Assembly (NCBI RefSeq): GCF_016744175.1
Contig: NZ_JADGEV010000038.1
Span: forward strand, 1 to 39,474
Direction: 5' to 3'
From: Neptunomonas sp.
Lineage (GTDB): Bacteria; Pseudomonadota; Gammaproteobacteria; Pseudomonadales; Balneatricaceae
DNA: 39,474 nucleotides
Shown: positions 8,876 to 17,590 of the stretch, one piece after another
Layout of the letters: each line of letters opens with the position of its first letter
Position numbering within the stretch: position 1 is the stretch's first letter
Made by a program: the position numbers and the translations under genes
The notes under the pieces: generated by a model
Databases searched by the model: none
What the model was told of the DNA's origin: nothing
Seen by the model: the letters and a program-made list of their open reading frames with translations, nothing else

Positions 8876-8956
8876 GTGAAGCATCATCTTGGCCAAATGG
8901 TTTTTTTAGTAAAGGTGCTAGTGGTAAAGCGGGCTGAGCTACTGCTAGAGGTTAAC

Positions 8957-8982
8957 AAAAAGAGCCACGATAAGTAGCTCTT
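8957..8982 (-). terminator. Terminator of the ectABCD operon
   Basis: On the minus strand AAGAGCTAC and GTGGCTCTT pair (9 bp with one G-U) around TTATC and are followed by TTTTG. It starts 15 bases after the ectD stop codon, so it closes the hydroxyectoine operon. Confidence 0.85.
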
Positions 8983-8997
8983 AAGTATTTTATGCGC

Positions 8998-9897
8998 TCA
9001 AGATAGCGGTTTTATATTCTCTCGGCTACAGATAAACTCCGGCCTTGGTGGCTGATCACAAAAAGGCGACACGACTTGATTGCTGATTGCATTATAAACA
9101 AAGAAAACGTTTGAACGTGGTTTTGGTGAGATATTACCGTTGGAGCCATGCATAGTGTTGCAATCAAATATGATAACGCTACCAGGTTTGCATTTAGCCG
9201 ACACAATACCTCCACCCTTCGCCATTTCCTCTAATTGTGCATCAGAGGGCACACCATATTCTTGCTTCTTGAGAGATGCCTGGTAATGATTGTCCGGCGT
9301 CTCCCCTTCGCATGCGGCATACTGGAGGTGCGAGCCAGGAATTAGCATTAACGGACCGTTATACTCATAATTCTCAGTAAGCGTGATCGACATGCTTAGT
9401 GCTCGCATTCGTGGCATACCATCTTCGACATGCCACGTTTCAAAGTCAGAATGCCAGTAGAACTCCTTACCCCTAAAGCCAGGTTTATAATTCAGACGAG
9501 ACTGATGAATATAAACCTCATCATCAAGAATATATCGAGCGAGGTCGGCAAGCCGCTTATCTGCTGCTAAGGCATTAAAAACGGGGCTGCTTTCATGTAT
9601 ACGAAAAATCGAACGAATATCACCGCTTTCTGGTTCAGTAATGGTTTCTCCAGATGCCACCTGTGCATCACTACCACGTAACCGCTCCAACTCCCGTTGA
9701 AATCCAAGCACTTCTGCTTCTGAAAACACGTCTTCAAGCAGCATAAAGCCTTTTTCAGCATAGTGTGCTATCTGTTGTACAGGAACAGGGGCAACCTTAT
9801 CTCGGACTTGGTAAACAGTTGGGTCCTGGCGCTCAATTAATTGAGCGCCCCCCTGACGAGAAGGATAAACATCCGTCGTTTTCTCTAGACTGTTCAT
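8998..9897 (-). CDS. ectD: Ectoine hydroxylase
   Basis: A 299-residue non-haem Fe(II)/2-oxoglutarate-dependent dioxygenase that converts ectoine to 5-hydroxyectoine. Iron ligands are His149 and Asp151 in FYWHSDFETWH and His250 in TMHGSNGN. The FYWHSDFETWHVEDGMPRMR segment is the family signature, and the C terminus keeps SNVFFVYNA. Length is normal for EctD. It lies 13 bases after ectC, so hydroxyectoine production is built into the ectoine operon rather than separately placed. Confidence 0.96.
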   Translation of the reverse strand: MNSLEKTTDVYPSRQGGAQLIERQDPTVYQVRDKVAPVPVQQIAHYAEKGFMLLEDVFSEAEVLGFQRELERLRGSDAQVASGETITEPESGDIRSIFRIHESSPVFNALAADKRLADLARYILDDEVYIHQSRLNYKPGFRGKEFYWHSDFETWHVEDGMPRMRALSMSITLTENYEYNGPLMLIPGSHLQYAACEGETPDNHYQASLKKQEYGVPSDAQLEEMAKGGGIVSAKCKPGSVIIFDCNTMHGSNGNISPKPRSNVFFVYNAISNQVVSPFCDQPPRPEFICSRENIKPLS

Positions 9898-9910
9898 ACA
9901 AATACTCCAC

Positions 9911-10315
9911 TTAAGCTGAAATTGCTTCGGCTTCTAATTCGTATGCACCCTCTGCGTTATGTACTTCTTTACCACTCAGAGGTGGGTTGAACACACAAGC
10001 CATCTTCATCTCTTCAAAAGCGCGCAGAACATGCTTATCATGTTTATCAAGTATGTAGAGCGTACCCGGCTTAATGGGATGAACCTTTCCATCGGCTAAA
10101 GTTTCTACTTCGCCTTCACCTGAGATACAGTAAACAGACTCTAGATGATTCTGGTAATGCATCTGAAAGTCCGCATTTATATAAATCGTAGTGATATGAA
10201 AAGAGAAACCCATATTGTCGTCTTTGAGCAGCATACGTGTACTCTCCCAGTTTCCATCAGGGGATACAATTCTACGATTACTCTGCTCTGCTGATACTAA
10301 GTCGCGTACGATCAT
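9911..10315 (-). CDS. ectC: L-ectoine synthase
   Basis: A 134-residue cupin-fold enzyme that cyclises N-gamma-acetyl-2,4-diaminobutyrate to ectoine. The cupin core is visible in [20 protein letters not shown] and in [17 protein letters not shown]; the N terminus [10 protein letters not shown] and the segment [20 protein letters not shown] are typical of EctC. The ATG at 10315 has a good AAAGGAA ribosome binding site. Third gene of the operon. Confidence 0.96.
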   Translation of the reverse strand: MIVRDLVSAEQSNRRIVSPDGNWESTRMLLKDDNMGFSFHITTIYINADFQMHYQNHLESVYCISGEGEVETLADGKVHPIKPGTLYILDKHDKHVLRAFEEMKMACVFNPPLSGKEVHNAEGAYELEAEAISA

Positions 10316-10363
10316 CTTTTTTCCTTTTTAAATTGTTCTATTCCAGTTTTGCTAGAGGCCTGT

Positions 10364-11710
<1,347 letters not shown>

Positions 11711-11729
11711 TTATTAGAAAGGCTAAGTA

Positions 11730-12245
11730 TTAACGCGCGAGAGGCCCAATGCGAGCAAGTAGTTCTGAGTCGTGCTCATTGTTAAAATGAGCTATTCGAT
11801 CAAACATAACCGAACGCTCAATAGGTGCACCAAAGTAACCAGCTAAGCTGTTAAATAACGCCCAGGATGCTTCATTACTTTCAGTAATTGTTGTTTCTAC
11901 ATGCGTAATAGACGTGTTGCCTTCTCGCTCTAACAAGTTTTTCAGCATTAGCCCTCCAAGCCCTTTACCGCGGGCTTTTGAGCTTACTGAAACCTGCCAA
12001 ACAAATAACGTTTCAGGAGACTGCGGCTTAATGTAACCACTGATAAATCCGAGTGTTTCTGTGCCCTCTTCAGCAATAATTGAAGTGTCTGAAAAGTGGC
12101 TACACTGGAGTAAATTGCAATAGCATGAATTGCTATCCAACTCAGGGGTTTCAGTAATTAGTTGATGAACAGAAGTTCCATCTTCAGCTGTAGGTTTGCG
12201 TAAAATCACGCCTAAAAAGTCCATTGTGTTCCAAATATTTAGCAT
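11730..12245 (-). CDS. ectA: L-2,4-diaminobutyrate gamma-acetyltransferase
   Basis: A GNAT-family acetyltransferase that acetylates 2,4-diaminobutyrate with acetyl-CoA. The conserved EctA opening is VILRKPTAEDGTSVHQLI, and the acetyl-CoA loop is VSSKARGKGLGGLML (R/Q-x-x-G-x-G type). Two ATGs are possible, 12245 and 12224. The second is the better start, because GGAA lies five bases upstream of it and homology begins at once after it, giving 164 residues. First gene of ectABCD, divergent from the MarR-type regulator. Confidence 0.94.
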   Translation of the reverse strand: MLNIWNTMDFLGVILRKPTAEDGTSVHQLITETPELDSNSCYCNLLQCSHFSDTSIIAEEGTETLGFISGYIKPQSPETLFVWQVSVSSKARGKGLGGLMLKNLLEREGNTSITHVETTITESNEASWALFNSLAGYFGAPIERSVMFDRIAHFNNEHDSELLARIGPLAR

Positions 12246-12440
12246 TAGATATATTTAGTGTTTCTAACATCTTATATATTATGCACACACCCAAAGCCGC
12301 TATTCAACCCCAGTAATGGTTAAATAGTGGTCAATAAAGCCTAGAATTTAATTAGCAACACAAACAAATTCAATTAATGAATAGATAAAAAGAACAGGGG
12401 TACGTAAAATATCGTATCAAATAGACGAATAGAGAAACTG
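12246..12440. promoter_or_regulatory. Divergent ectA/ectR promoter region
   Basis: 195 bp, A/T-rich. On the minus strand a CATAAT/TATATAA stretch (about 12271-12283) could be a -10 region for ectA. TTAG-TGTTT-CTAA (12255-12267) forms a short dyad just downstream of it, a possible operator for the MarR-type regulator. Both are positional inferences; no perfect consensus promoter is seen. Confidence 0.4.
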
Positions 12441-12935
12441 ATGGAAAACAGCCAAAAAGCACTCGTGCTGCTACGCCAGATCATTCGATCCACCGATATG
12501 CAGGTGAAAGAAATCAGCAGCAGAACCGGACTCACTCCCCCGCAACTCATGGTAATGCAAACACTTCGGGAAAACGGGCAACTCACTTCCGGAGAGCTGG
12601 CTAAAGAGGTTGTTTTAACGCAAGCAACTGTAACCAGTATTCTTGATCGTCTTGAAAAAAAGGAATTAGTTGCACGAGAACGAGGCACAGACGATAAACG
12701 TAAAGTTTGGGTAAGCCTGACGGATGCAGGGCATGATCTAATGAAAGGCGCCCCCACTACACAGCAAGATATTTTTGTGCGTCACTTCGATGATATTCAA
12801 GATTGGGAACAATCAATGGTTGTTGCCAGCCTTGAACGTGTAGCTTTCATGCTCAATGCTCAGCATTTAAATGCCGCACCAGTACTTGATATTGGCCAGC
12901 TTGACCGAGAGCAGGATGTGGATTTAGAAGTCTGA
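12441..12935 (+). CDS. ectR: MarR-family regulator, EctR-like
   Basis: A 164-residue MarR-type winged-helix protein. The DNA-binding domain is at residues 30-100: LTPPQLMVMQTLRENGQLTS, GELAKEVVLTQATVTSILDR (recognition helix) and RGTDDKRKVWVSLTDAG (wing). It is divergent from ectA, the placement of the EctR repressors known from ectoine clusters of methylotrophs and other bacteria, and the sequence fits that subgroup. Likely role: restraint of ectABCD at low salinity. The ligand or osmotic signal is unknown. Confidence 0.85.
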   Translation: MENSQKALVLLRQIIRSTDMQVKEISSRTGLTPPQLMVMQTLRENGQLTSGELAKEVVLTQATVTSILDRLEKKELVARERGTDDKRKVWVSLTDAGHDLMKGAPTTQQDIFVRHFDDIQDWEQSMVVASLERVAFMLNAQHLNAAPVLDIGQLDREQDVDLEV

Positions 12936-13019
12936 ATAACTTATTGAAATTACTAAGTAATACTATTGAATATTTCTGTCAGTTTATTCAAAAAAAACAA
13001 TCATATAACGTAGGAGAAG

Positions 13020-13940
13020 TTACTGCACGGCTTCTCCAAAAGTAGTACGAAACTCTGTTATCAACACACCCAGTATACCTCTTAACCACGTTAAGCCGAC
13101 ATCGCGATTGTTACGTGTGTGCCATGCCATTGATATAGGCGCTGGTGGAATTGTTAGCGGCACCTTTTTGACAATGACATCTCCCCTTAAAACAGCATTA
13201 GCAACAACAGGGTAAGGTAAAACAGTAATCAAGTTTGACCCACGTACGATTTCAACAGCACCAGAAAAGCTGTTAACTGTCATGGCTATACGGCGCTCAA
13301 CACCGTTTTTTTCTAATTCGGAATCAACGATACCTTTTGCATCACCCGTTAATGAGACAAATAAATGATCCTGATCTATAAAACGTCCTAGCGTTAATGG
13401 CTGTTTAGCGAGCTCATGATCAGGCCGCATCAAGCAAACAAAATTATTATCCAATACCCACTCACTGTGAATCAAAGGGCTAGACCCCGGATAGAAATCC
13501 AATACGAGGTCTACATCTGCATTCAATAATAATTCCTCACCATTTGCTTTATAAGGCACAGCATGGATGCTGACCTCAGGTGCGTGCTCCTCTATATACT
13601 TGCGCAAAGGAAGCCATAGCATGCCAGTCATACCATCTGTTAATGCAATCCTAAACTGTCGCTTAGCATAAAGTGGAACAAAGTTGCCGGGTGTAATCGC
13701 TTGCTTTATTTCGGCAAGTGGAGAAGACACCTGCTCCCAAAGTTTTTCAGCAAAAGGGGTAGGACGCACCCCTCGCCCATGTTTAACAAATAGCGGATCT
13801 TTCCAGTAATGACGCATTCTTGCTACAGCGTTTGATACTGAAGGCTGCGTCATCGATAACCGGTCAGCAGCAGCGGTTACTGATTGCTCGGCCATTATCG
13901 CATCAAAAATTACTATTAAGTTTAAATCAGTTTTAGCCAT
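13020..13940 (-). CDS. LysR-family transcriptional regulator
   Basis: A 306-residue LysR protein. The helix-turn-helix at residues 5-65 (LNLIVIFDAIMAEQSVTAAA, DRLSMTQPSVSNAVARMR) is of the NodD/NahR-like type that starts with DLNL. The effector domain follows, with RQFRIALTDGMTGMLWLPL and VDLVLDFYPG. It is divergent from the quinone-oxidoreductase-like gene, with a 136-bp shared control region containing a TCATT/AATGA dyad at 13969-13984. Probably regulates that neighbour in response to an electrophile or aromatic compound; inferred from arrangement. Confidence 0.85.
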   Translation of the reverse strand: MAKTDLNLIVIFDAIMAEQSVTAAADRLSMTQPSVSNAVARMRHYWKDPLFVKHGRGVRPTPFAEKLWEQVSSPLAEIKQAITPGNFVPLYAKRQFRIALTDGMTGMLWLPLRKYIEEHAPEVSIHAVPYKANGEELLLNADVDLVLDFYPGSSPLIHSEWVLDNNFVCLMRPDHELAKQPLTLGRFIDQDHLFVSLTGDAKGIVDSELEKNGVERRIAMTVNSFSGAVEIVRGSNLITVLPYPVVANAVLRGDVIVKKVPLTIPPAPISMAWHTRNNRDVGLTWLRGILGVLITEFRTTFGEAVQ

Positions 13941-13968
13941 TATCTTCTCATTAAGTCATAACATAACA

Positions 13969-13984
13969 TCATTTAAATCAATGA
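13969..13984. promoter_or_regulatory. Candidate LysR binding dyad
   Basis: TCATT (13969-13973), TAAATC spacer, AATGA (13980-13984), an interrupted dyad in the 136-bp divergent region between the LysR gene and the oxidoreductase gene. Size and A/T content suit a LysR box, but short arms in A/T-rich DNA can arise by chance. Confidence 0.3.
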
Positions 13985-14076
13985 GTATTATATCAACTAT
14001 AAATTAGAAAGAATGAATCAGTTTTGTGAAAATGCTTTCCAACATCAAATGATTCAATACAAAGGGTAAAAATATT

Positions 14077-15009
14077 ATGAAAGCATCATTCATTACACAA
14101 TACGGTACCGATGAAGAAATCAAAGTAGGCGAACTAGCCACACCTACTTTCTCGTCCACTCAAGTACTCATTAAAGTGAGCGCAGCAGGCGTTAATCCTG
14201 TTGATTTTCACGTTCGCAATGGAATGCTAGCTGATTCAAATACCCATACTTTGCCATTAACGTTAGGCTGGGATGCTGCTGGCATTGTTGCTGAAGTAGG
14301 TGATGATGTGGATAGCTTAAACGTCGGAGATGAGGTATTTGTGTTTTCGCCTATCGGTCAGCAAGGAACATATGCAGAATTCCTCGCCGTTGATGCAGAT
14401 GTAGTCACAGCTAAACCCACATCATTAAACATGGTTGAGAGTGCAGGCGTACCACTAGCATCAGTCACTGCTTGGCAAGGACTGATAGAAACTGCTCAGC
14501 TTAAAAAAGGCCAAACAGTGTTGATTTTAGGGGGTTCTGGTGGCATAGGCGGTTTTGCTATACAAATTGCAAAATCCATTGGTGCACATGTCATCACGAC
14601 AGCATCATCAAAGAATGAAGCCTACGTTAAAAGCCTTGGTGCCGATGAAGTTATTAATTATAAAAGCATAGAATTTGATGATGTAGTGAAAGATGCTGAT
14701 GTAGTTTTCGTTACAACTAATGGTGATGATGTCGTTTCAAGATCCCTTCTTATCACAAAAAAAGGTGGGCACGTGGTGTCTACTCTAGATGATATTGATG
14801 CGGGTATTGCCGACGCCCTCGGTGTGAAGTTCACCAGAATGTGGGTGCAGCCTAATCGTGTTCATTTAAGCAACATACGCAAGTTAATTGATAACCAAAA
14901 AATGATGGTGAAAATTGATTCCATCTACCCTTTAAGCCAAACAAACAATGCTGTTCTCAAGAGCGAAAGTAACCGGGCCGTAGGTAAAATCATTATCACG
15001 ATGGAATAA
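14077..15009 (+). CDS. NADPH-dependent quinone oxidoreductase-like protein (zinc-free MDR)
   Basis: A 310-residue medium-chain reductase of the quinone oxidoreductase branch. It has an N-terminal GroES-like domain (AAGVNPVDFHVRNGM, LGWDAAGIVAEVGDDV) without the zinc-site cysteines and a Rossmann domain with LILGGSGGIGGFAIQIAKSIGA. Family members reduce quinones, enones or other electrophiles with NADPH. It is divergent from a LysR gene, so it is probably inducible. The substrate is not predictable from sequence. Confidence 0.88.
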   Translation: MKASFITQYGTDEEIKVGELATPTFSSTQVLIKVSAAGVNPVDFHVRNGMLADSNTHTLPLTLGWDAAGIVAEVGDDVDSLNVGDEVFVFSPIGQQGTYAEFLAVDADVVTAKPTSLNMVESAGVPLASVTAWQGLIETAQLKKGQTVLILGGSGGIGGFAIQIAKSIGAHVITTASSKNEAYVKSLGADEVINYKSIEFDDVVKDADVVFVTTNGDDVVSRSLLITKKGGHVVSTLDDIDAGIADALGVKFTRMWVQPNRVHLSNIRKLIDNQKMMVKIDSIYPLSQTNNAVLKSESNRAVGKIIITME

Positions 15010-15032
15010 AGGCTTACAGTAAAACAATCAAT

Positions 15033-15062
15033 TATCAGGAAGAGCGCCCTGCCTTCCTGATA
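15033..15062. terminator. Hairpin between convergent genes
   Basis: TATCAGGAAG (15033-15042) and CTTCCTGATA (15053-15062) are perfect 10-bp complements around a 10-base loop, placed between the oxidoreductase stop (15009) and the stop of the convergent glutaredoxin-like gene (15067). A likely bidirectional terminator, although neither side has a strong T tract. Confidence 0.65.
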
Positions 15063-15066
15063 TTGG

Positions 15067-15720
15067 TTAGTAGTTTTGCAATGCATCTACAATAACGGAT
15101 GCCTTTGTACTGTTCACACGCGTATAGCCGACCCATGTAGCAGGATAACCACCGATCTCTAAGTCTTGTAGTAAAGTTTTCTTCAAGCGCGGTTTTTCAA
15201 CATTAATTTCGACATACTCCACATTCTCGGCTTCAAAGTCTTTTCTTAACTGAGCACAACTGGGGCACCAATCAGTACCGTACATTACTATTTTTGGTGA
15301 GCCGTCTGCATAAAAATGCGCAGAGTAGTAATCTTTCTCGCGCGACGTTAAGAACTGTGTATCAAAGTTCTTACCTAAAATCATTGCCAATCCAGCATTA
15401 GAAGAATTCGTGAGCTTGTCGTTACCAGCAATAATCAATGGAAAGACATTCGTCTTATATTTCGACCAAAGCTCATAGGTTTCTGTTTCCTTATTATTTG
15501 GATCCACATTATGATGGTCAAAATCAACATCGCGTTTATTCAGGTGGGAGAGCGCGGTATCACATGGTTCACCACAACCTGAAAATGTAAAAACTTGTAC
15601 CAGAGGCGCTCCTGACGCATCGAACGCTCCCTCGTTATTACTTCCAGGCATGCCATTAAAATACACATAACCTGCGCCTAAAACAGCAACAAAAACAATA
15701 GCTCTCATTACACAATCCAA
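15067..15720 (-). CDS. Membrane-anchored or exported protein with two glutaredoxin-fold domains
   Basis: 217 residues. The N terminus (MRAIVFVAVLGAGYVYF) is a signal anchor or signal peptide. The first glutaredoxin-like domain carries Cys-Gly-Glu-Pro-Cys (SGCGEPCDTALSHL); the second carries a standard Cys-Pro-Ser-Cys (YGTDWCPSCAQLRKDF) with the cis-proline segment GGYPATWVG. The ATG at 15708 has GGA seven bases upstream and places the hydrophobic stretch at the very N terminus, so it is a better start than 15720. Probably an envelope thiol-disulfide protein; partner unknown. Confidence 0.75.
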   Translation of the reverse strand: MDCVMRAIVFVAVLGAGYVYFNGMPGSNNEGAFDASGAPLVQVFTFSGCGEPCDTALSHLNKRDVDFDHHNVDPNNKETETYELWSKYKTNVFPLIIAGNDKLTNSSNAGLAMILGKNFDTQFLTSREKDYYSAHFYADGSPKIVMYGTDWCPSCAQLRKDFEAENVEYVEINVEKPRLKKTLLQDLEIGGYPATWVGYTRVNSTKASVIVDALQNY

Positions 15721-15814
15721 TCCATAAATTTCAAATATTGCATACTATTTACCTTATAACGGTGACGCAAAAACATCCACACGCTACGAGAAACACACAG
15801 CAATGGATACTAGC

Positions 15815-16429
15815 TTAGTATTCTGTAAACGCTAGCTTAGTACCCAGTAGTGCGAACGCTGCTGAAAAAGTTCTTTGGATATACCTCATAACTCTTGGCG
15901 AGCTAACAACATAACGACTAACCTTATTTGCTAGTAAGCCATAACCTACAAAAACAAAGAGTGTTAATGCCATAAACACGCCACCTAATCCCAACATATT
16001 GAGCAACGGGTGGTTAGTATTTTCTGGTATAAATTGAGGTAGAAAAGCCAAGAAAAACAAAGATAATTTTGGATTTAAAATATTAATTAAAAAACCCTTA
16101 ATACTAACTTTCAGCATACTCTCAGCATGCTTACTATCATCCAATGCAAGTGTCCCAGCGCCCTTCCACATACTCCATGCCAGATATAATAAATACACTA
16201 CGCCTGCAAATTTGATGACTTGGAATACAACAGCACTGGTATGAAGTATAGCGGCTAAACCTAATATACAGGCCAGAAGCGAAGGAACAATACCGGCAGT
16301 ACAACCAATAGCGGCGTAAATACTCGCGCGTGCACTTTGAAACAACCCCGTCGATATAGTGTAAATAACACCTGTGCCGGGAATAAGTACGACAATGAGA
16401 GAAGTAATCAAAAACTCGATACTGATCAT
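15815..16429 (-). CDS. LysE/RhtB family exporter
   Basis: 204 residues with about six membrane segments. The family N-terminal motif is LIVVLIPGTGVIYTISTGLF (PGP region modified to PGT), and the central LINILNPKLSLFFLAFLPQF is diagnostic. Members export amino acids or homoserine lactone-like compounds. A strong AAGGAG site precedes the ATG. It is probably the last gene of a minus-strand run U32-GST-DUF2306-LysE. Confidence 0.88.
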   Translation of the reverse strand: MISIEFLITSLIVVLIPGTGVIYTISTGLFQSARASIYAAIGCTAGIVPSLLACILGLAAILHTSAVVFQVIKFAGVVYLLYLAWSMWKGAGTLALDDSKHAESMLKVSIKGFLINILNPKLSLFFLAFLPQFIPENTNHPLLNMLGLGGVFMALTLFVFVGYGLLANKVSRYVVSSPRVMRYIQRTFSAAFALLGTKLAFTEY

Positions 16430-16501
16430 GCAAACTCCTTTCTACATGTAATTTAGTGATAAGTGCTCTTGAATAAGTATTTTCTCAGTATTAAATACTA
16501 T

Positions 16502-16888
16502 TTACGAGAAAATCCAGTTATTAAGCAATCTTCCTGGTGCGAATGAAAACCCTCCAGCTATAAGTAACCCACCAAGATAGAGGCCAATCATATAGCCACG
16601 ATGTTTCTTTATGTTGTTATTTTTTATAGCCATGTATGCAGTAGGGACTGCATACAAAACAAAAACACTGAATAAATGTATCAGTCCAAAATGGTTAAAC
16701 AGTATAGGGCCTACTTCTGCTGACATAAACAATGTCATCACTGCGGTAACTATCATCAGCAACATGTATATTTTACCAAGCCACTTATGAAACGAAGTAC
16801 CTTTTCGATTGAGCAAAAGATAGGACCCTATCAAAAAAGCAGGTAACACTGTACTAAGATGCAGATAGGCCAACTGTAAATATGTCAT
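16502..16888 (-). CDS. DUF2306 family membrane protein
   Basis: 128 residues with four hydrophobic segments. The short loop LLNRKGTSFHKWLGKIYMLL and the later IKKHRGYMIGLYLGGLLIAG, each with a conserved His, are typical of DUF2306. Function of the family is unknown. Its ATG overlaps the TGA of the GST gene by four bases (16885-16888), so the two are translationally coupled. Confidence 0.8.
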   Translation of the reverse strand: MTYLQLAYLHLSTVLPAFLIGSYLLLNRKGTSFHKWLGKIYMLLMIVTAVMTLFMSAEVGPILFNHFGLIHLFSVFVLYAVPTAYMAIKNNNIKKHRGYMIGLYLGGLLIAGGFSFAPGRLLNNWIFS

Positions 16889-17568
16889 CCGCCAAACAAG
16901 GACTCTTCGTAATTATCTAACCATAGCGGATGTTTGAACATGGCTTGTGCATATAGCCTACTTTGTAGATGGTTATTAAGCCAGTGCTGTAAATGTGTAT
17001 AAGGGCCTTGCAAATATAATTGGCGATTAACTTTGGAGAACTGTCGTACGAAGGGAACTAGTGCATAATCGAGTAAGCTAGGAGTAGCTCCCATTAAAAA
17101 TTCGTGTTGTCTTAAACGTAGTTCTAGCGCTTGAACAAAAGGCTCGCATGCTAAGCGATACTGTTCTTGCGTATCTTCATGAAAACGCTTGGCGTGTTTG
17201 TATTGCTCTAGGGTTGGCTTAAATTGCTTGTCGTTCTTTTCAATGATTTTTAGCATCTCAGGCAGTGCTAATTCATTGTGAGAATAGAGTAAGTCGTGTG
17301 GATCATTACGATTAAGTGCCCATAACATAATATCTAAGCTTTCATCTATAATAGATTGATTTACTTGGTTTAAATCTAAATCATCTTTGCTGTTTTCGAG
17401 CACTAAAACAGGTACTGTACCCTTAGGTGAGACTGCCAACATCTCAGCGGGCTTATTCTTCATCACGATAGGCCGCAGCCTAACAGACTGTTGTGCCAAT
17501 AATATTGCCAATCTTGCACGCATCGCGTACGGACAGTTTTGTAATGAATACAAAATTGGCAATGTCAT
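16885..17568 (-). CDS. Glutathione S-transferase family protein
   Basis: 227 residues. An N-terminal thioredoxin-like domain has the motif LQNCPYAMRARLAIL, a Cys-Pro-Tyr active site rather than Tyr or Ser, and the KGTVPVLVL cis-proline segment. An all-helical C-terminal domain follows. A cysteine active site suggests thiol-transfer or glutathionyl-reductase chemistry. It lies 22 bases after the U32 gene and overlaps the DUF2306 gene by four bases, so it is co-transcribed with both. Confidence 0.85.
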   Translation of the reverse strand: MTLPILYSLQNCPYAMRARLAILLAQQSVRLRPIVMKNKPAEMLAVSPKGTVPVLVLENSKDDLDLNQVNQSIIDESLDIMLWALNRNDPHDLLYSHNELALPEMLKIIEKNDKQFKPTLEQYKHAKRFHEDTQEQYRLACEPFVQALELRLRQHEFLMGATPSLLDYALVPFVRQFSKVNRQLYLQGPYTHLQHWLNNHLQSRLYAQAMFKHPLWLDNYEESLFGG

Positions 17569-17590
17569 AGTTATTTTACAACCATGTGCT

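Larger units (their letters stand above)
8613..8997. other. Intergenic region with two hairpin terminators and possible small RNA
   Basis: A 385-bp gap with no convincing ORF. It contains the ectD-side terminator (8957-8982) and a second strong hairpin (8843-8875) with a plus-strand T tail that has no plus-strand gene upstream. A TTTACA/AATAAT promoter-like pair around 8691-8720 could serve a short plus-strand transcript ending at the hairpin. Confidence 0.4.

Noticed and set aside
12374-12757. Minus-strand ORF overlapping the EctR-like gene
   Set aside because: Antisense shadow; serine- and arginine-rich translation with no family features, while the plus strand encodes a clear MarR protein.
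15810-15842. Direct repeat CTAGCTTAGTA at the 3' end of a LysE gene
   Set aside because: An 11-bp local duplication with a 22-base period spanning the stop codon; probably a small slippage event with no further support for function.
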